This document shows, piece by piece, positions 6,904 to 8,303 of a DNA stretch of 8,303 nucleotides. Source of the stretch: an uncultured Porphyromonadaceae bacterium (lineage in GTDB: Bacteria > Bacteroidota > Bacteroidia > Bacteroidales > Muribaculaceae); assembly GCA_900554265.1 (NCBI GenBank), contig USGZ01000058.1:1-8303 (forward strand), in the 5' to 3' direction. The translations under genes and the position numbers were made by a program. Numbering within the stretch: the stretch's first letter is position 1; each line of letters begins with the position of its first letter. The notes beneath the pieces are model-generated. The model was not told the origin of the DNA. It did not search any database and saw only the letters and a list, made by a program, of their open reading frames with translations.

Positions 6904-6933
6904 AAAAAATTACACCCGGAGGTGTAATTTTTT
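6904..6933. terminator. Strong intrinsic terminator downstream of clpC
   Basis: AAAAAATTACACC (6904-6916) pairs perfectly with GGTGTAATTTTTT (6921-6933) around the tetraloop CGGA. Because the stem ends in A/T runs on both sides, the hairpin has a T tract in either direction. On the minus strand the run of eight T (6902-6909) makes a textbook terminator about 120 bases past the clpC stop. It also sits 27 bases before the sigma-factor ATG. Confidence 0.85.
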
Positions 6934-6996
6934 ATTAACGGTTGAATATGAGGGCGTTCCAGGACTCAGGAATCTCAAATCATCCTCAACATTAAC

Positions 6997-7057
6997 ATTA
7001 TGCATTATGCATTATGCATTTTAAATTATGCATTCTAAATTATGCATTATGCATTTA
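6997..7057. repeat. Heptanucleotide tandem array (ATTATGC units)
   Basis: Eight in-register 7-base units run from 6997 to 7052. Six are exact ATTATGC. Two variants are interleaved, ATTTTAA (7018-7024) and ATTCTAA (7032-7038), and a degenerate ninth unit reaches into the clpC stop codon (7055-7057). The array is rich in the self-complementary hexamer ATGCAT. Low-complexity repeats of this kind are seen in intergenic DNA of Bacteroidota and some other bacteria. No function can be read from the sequence. Confidence 0.85.
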
Positions 7058-8303
7058 CAGAAGCTGCGTGCCGGCCGGAATGAGATGGGTCACGATTTTG
7101 TCGGCCTGGGTGTCGAAGTCGACTATCACCTCGTCGCCGGCACCGACGTTCTGCCCGAGCATAAGCTCGGCAAGCTCGTCCTCGAGGTACTTCTGGATGG
7201 CGCGCTTGAGGGGACGGGCGCCGAACTGGACGTCGCAGCCCTTGGAGGCGATGAAGTTCCTGGCTTCGTCCGTTACGGTCACGGTGAATCCCATCTGGCC
7301 GATGCGGCGGAAGAAAGCGGCCAGCTCGATATCGATGATTCTGAAAATCGAGTCGCGGTCCAGGGTGTCGAAGATAATGACGTCGTCGATTCGGTTGAGG
7401 AACTCGGGAGAGAAGGCCTTGTTGAGGGCCTTGGTCAGTATGCCGTGGCTGTACTCGCGGTCGACCTCGCGGGTGTTGAACCCGACGCCGCTGCCGAATT
7501 CCTTGAGCTGGCGTGTGCCGATGTTCGAGGTCATTATTATTATTGTGTTCTTGAAGTCGATGCGGCGGCCGAGGCTGTCGGTCAGGCGTCCTTCGTCCAT
7601 AACCTGCAGCAGCAGGTTGAACACGTCGGGATGCGCTTTCTCGATTTCGTCCAGGAGCACGACCGAATAGGGATGGCGGCGTACGCGCTCGGTGAGCTGT
7701 CCGCCCTCCTCATAGCCTACGTAACCCGGAGGCGCTCCGATGAGGCGGCTCACGGAGAATTTCTCCATGTACTCGCTCATATCGATGCGGATGAGGGTAT
7801 CGGCGCTGTCGAAGAGATATTCTGCGAGCTTCTTGGCAAGGTAAGTCTTGCCTACGCCTGTCGGCCCCAGGAACATGAAGGTGCCGATAGGCTTGTTGGG
7901 ATCCTTGAGGCCGAGGCGATTGCGCTGGATTGCCTTTACAATCTTGCCGATGGCGGCGTCCTGCCCCACTACGGCCTTGCGGAGCACCGGTCCCATCTCC
8001 AGCAGGCGGATGCCTTCGGCCTGGGCGATACGCTGCACGGGAACACCCGTCATCATCGCGACGACTTCGGCGACCATCTCGGCGGTCACGTCCTCGCGGT
8101 TTGCGGCGGCTTCCTCCTCCCAGGCCTTGCGCTCGCGGTCCAGTTCGTCGGCCAGGCGGTTGGCCTTGTCGCGCAGACGCGTGGCCTCGGGGAAATCGTG
8201 GCTGCGGGCGGCGGCGAGCTTGGCGGCGTTGGTCTCGGCAAGCTCGCTCTCCAGGCGCTCTATGGCTTCGGGAACGGCCACGTGGGTCACGCGGACACGC
8301 GAG
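7055..8303 (-). CDS. clpC: ClpC-type AAA+ unfoldase, C-terminal part (5' end cut by window edge)
   Basis: The C-terminal 415 residues of a Hsp100/Clp ATPase that unfolds proteins and feeds them to ClpP. The frame stays open to the right edge, so the N-terminal domain and first AAA+ module lie outside; the GTG at 8290 is internal, not a start. Counting visible residues, 8-65 form the charged helical middle (UVR-like) region typical of ClpC. The second AAA+ module follows with Walker A GPTGVGKT (146-153), Walker B VVLLDEIEKAH (214-224), IIIMTSNIGT with sensor-1 N (about 260), the arginine-finger region FSPEFLNRID, and GARPLKRAIQ (sensor 2). GVGF at 272-275 fits the ClpP-docking loop, which separates it from ClpB. 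It ends at a TAA beside the heptamer repeats. ClpA is a less likely alternative because the middle region is ClpC-like. Confidence 0.93.
   Translation of the reverse strand, partial: SRVRVTHVAVPEAIERLESELAETNAAKLAAARSHDFPEATRLRDKANRLADELDRERKAWEEEAAANREDVTAEMVAEVVAMMTGVPVQRIAQAEGIRLLEMGPVLRKAVVGQDAAIGKIVKAIQRNRLGLKDPNKPIGTFMFLGPTGVGKTYLAKKLAEYLFDSADTLIRIDMSEYMEKFSVSRLIGAPPGYVGYEEGGQLTERVRRHPYSVVLLDEIEKAHPDVFNLLLQVMDEGRLTDSLGRRIDFKNTIIIMTSNIGTRQLKEFGSGVGFNTREVDREYSHGILTKALNKAFSPEFLNRIDDVIIFDTLDRDSIFRIIDIELAAFFRRIGQMGFTVTVTDEARNFIASKGCDVQFGARPLKRAIQKYLEDELAELMLGQNVGAGDEVIVDFDTQADKIVTHLIPAGTQLL

Noticed and set aside
6997..7057. CRISPR-like or attachment-site repeat
   Set aside because: The units are 7 bases and directly adjacent, with no spacers. 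No integrase or cas gene is visible, so it is a simple tandem repeat.
7014..7670. A plus-strand frame beginning in the heptamer array (MHFKLCILNYALCIY)
   Set aside because: The first residues are simply the translated repeat, and the rest is antisense to clpC in GC-rich DNA.

Overview
The window looks like chromosomal DNA from a GC-rich member of the Bacteroidales, probably a gut or oral commensal. Three things suggest this. Three of the intergenic gaps carry good matches to the Bacteroidota promoter (TTTG or TTG, 19-20 bases, TAnnTTTG). The leaders before start codons are A-rich and lack a strong Shine-Dalgarno. The gene content fits too: a secreted GH13 amylase, a C10 (streptopain-family) peptidase, lipoproteins with Bacteroidota-style acidic N-termini, an ECF sigma factor and ClpC. 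The genus cannot be named from this sequence alone.

Layout. (1) 1-2201, minus: a secreted GH13 alpha-amylase-family enzyme, cut by the left edge in a C-terminal domain. (2) 2202-2497: a 296-base divergent control region with one consensus promoter in each direction and two small palindromes. (3) 2498-5079, plus: a two-gene cassette, 35 bases apart, encoding a predicted lipoprotein C10 cysteine peptidase and a predicted lipoprotein serpin. (4) 5101-5131: a strong hairpin between convergent genes. (5) 5156-5677, minus: a META-domain (HslJ-like) lipoprotein with its own promoter. (6) 5775-6876, minus: an ECF sigma factor followed after 10 bases by a four-helix membrane protein. (7) 6904-7057: a strong terminator hairpin and a heptanucleotide tandem array. 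(8) 7055-8303, minus: the C-terminal half of a ClpC-type unfoldase, cut by the right edge.

The most interesting part is the peptidase-serpin pair. Both proteins look like lipoproteins, both keep the residues needed for activity, and they probably share one transcript. C10 peptidases are usually guarded by their propeptide or by small Spi-like inhibitors. A neighbouring full-length serpin with an inhibitory-type hinge suggests a protease plus inhibitor module, for self-protection or for dealing with host proteases. The cassette is visibly more AT-rich than the genes around it: 60-base samples give 43-45% G+C, against 60-67% in the amylase and clpC. That fits acquisition by transfer.

The flanking clpC, sigma-factor and META genes look like ordinary chromosomal genes, apart from an odd arrangement at the sigma gene. 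A terminator-like hairpin sits only 27 bases before its ATG, and I see no standard promoter after it.
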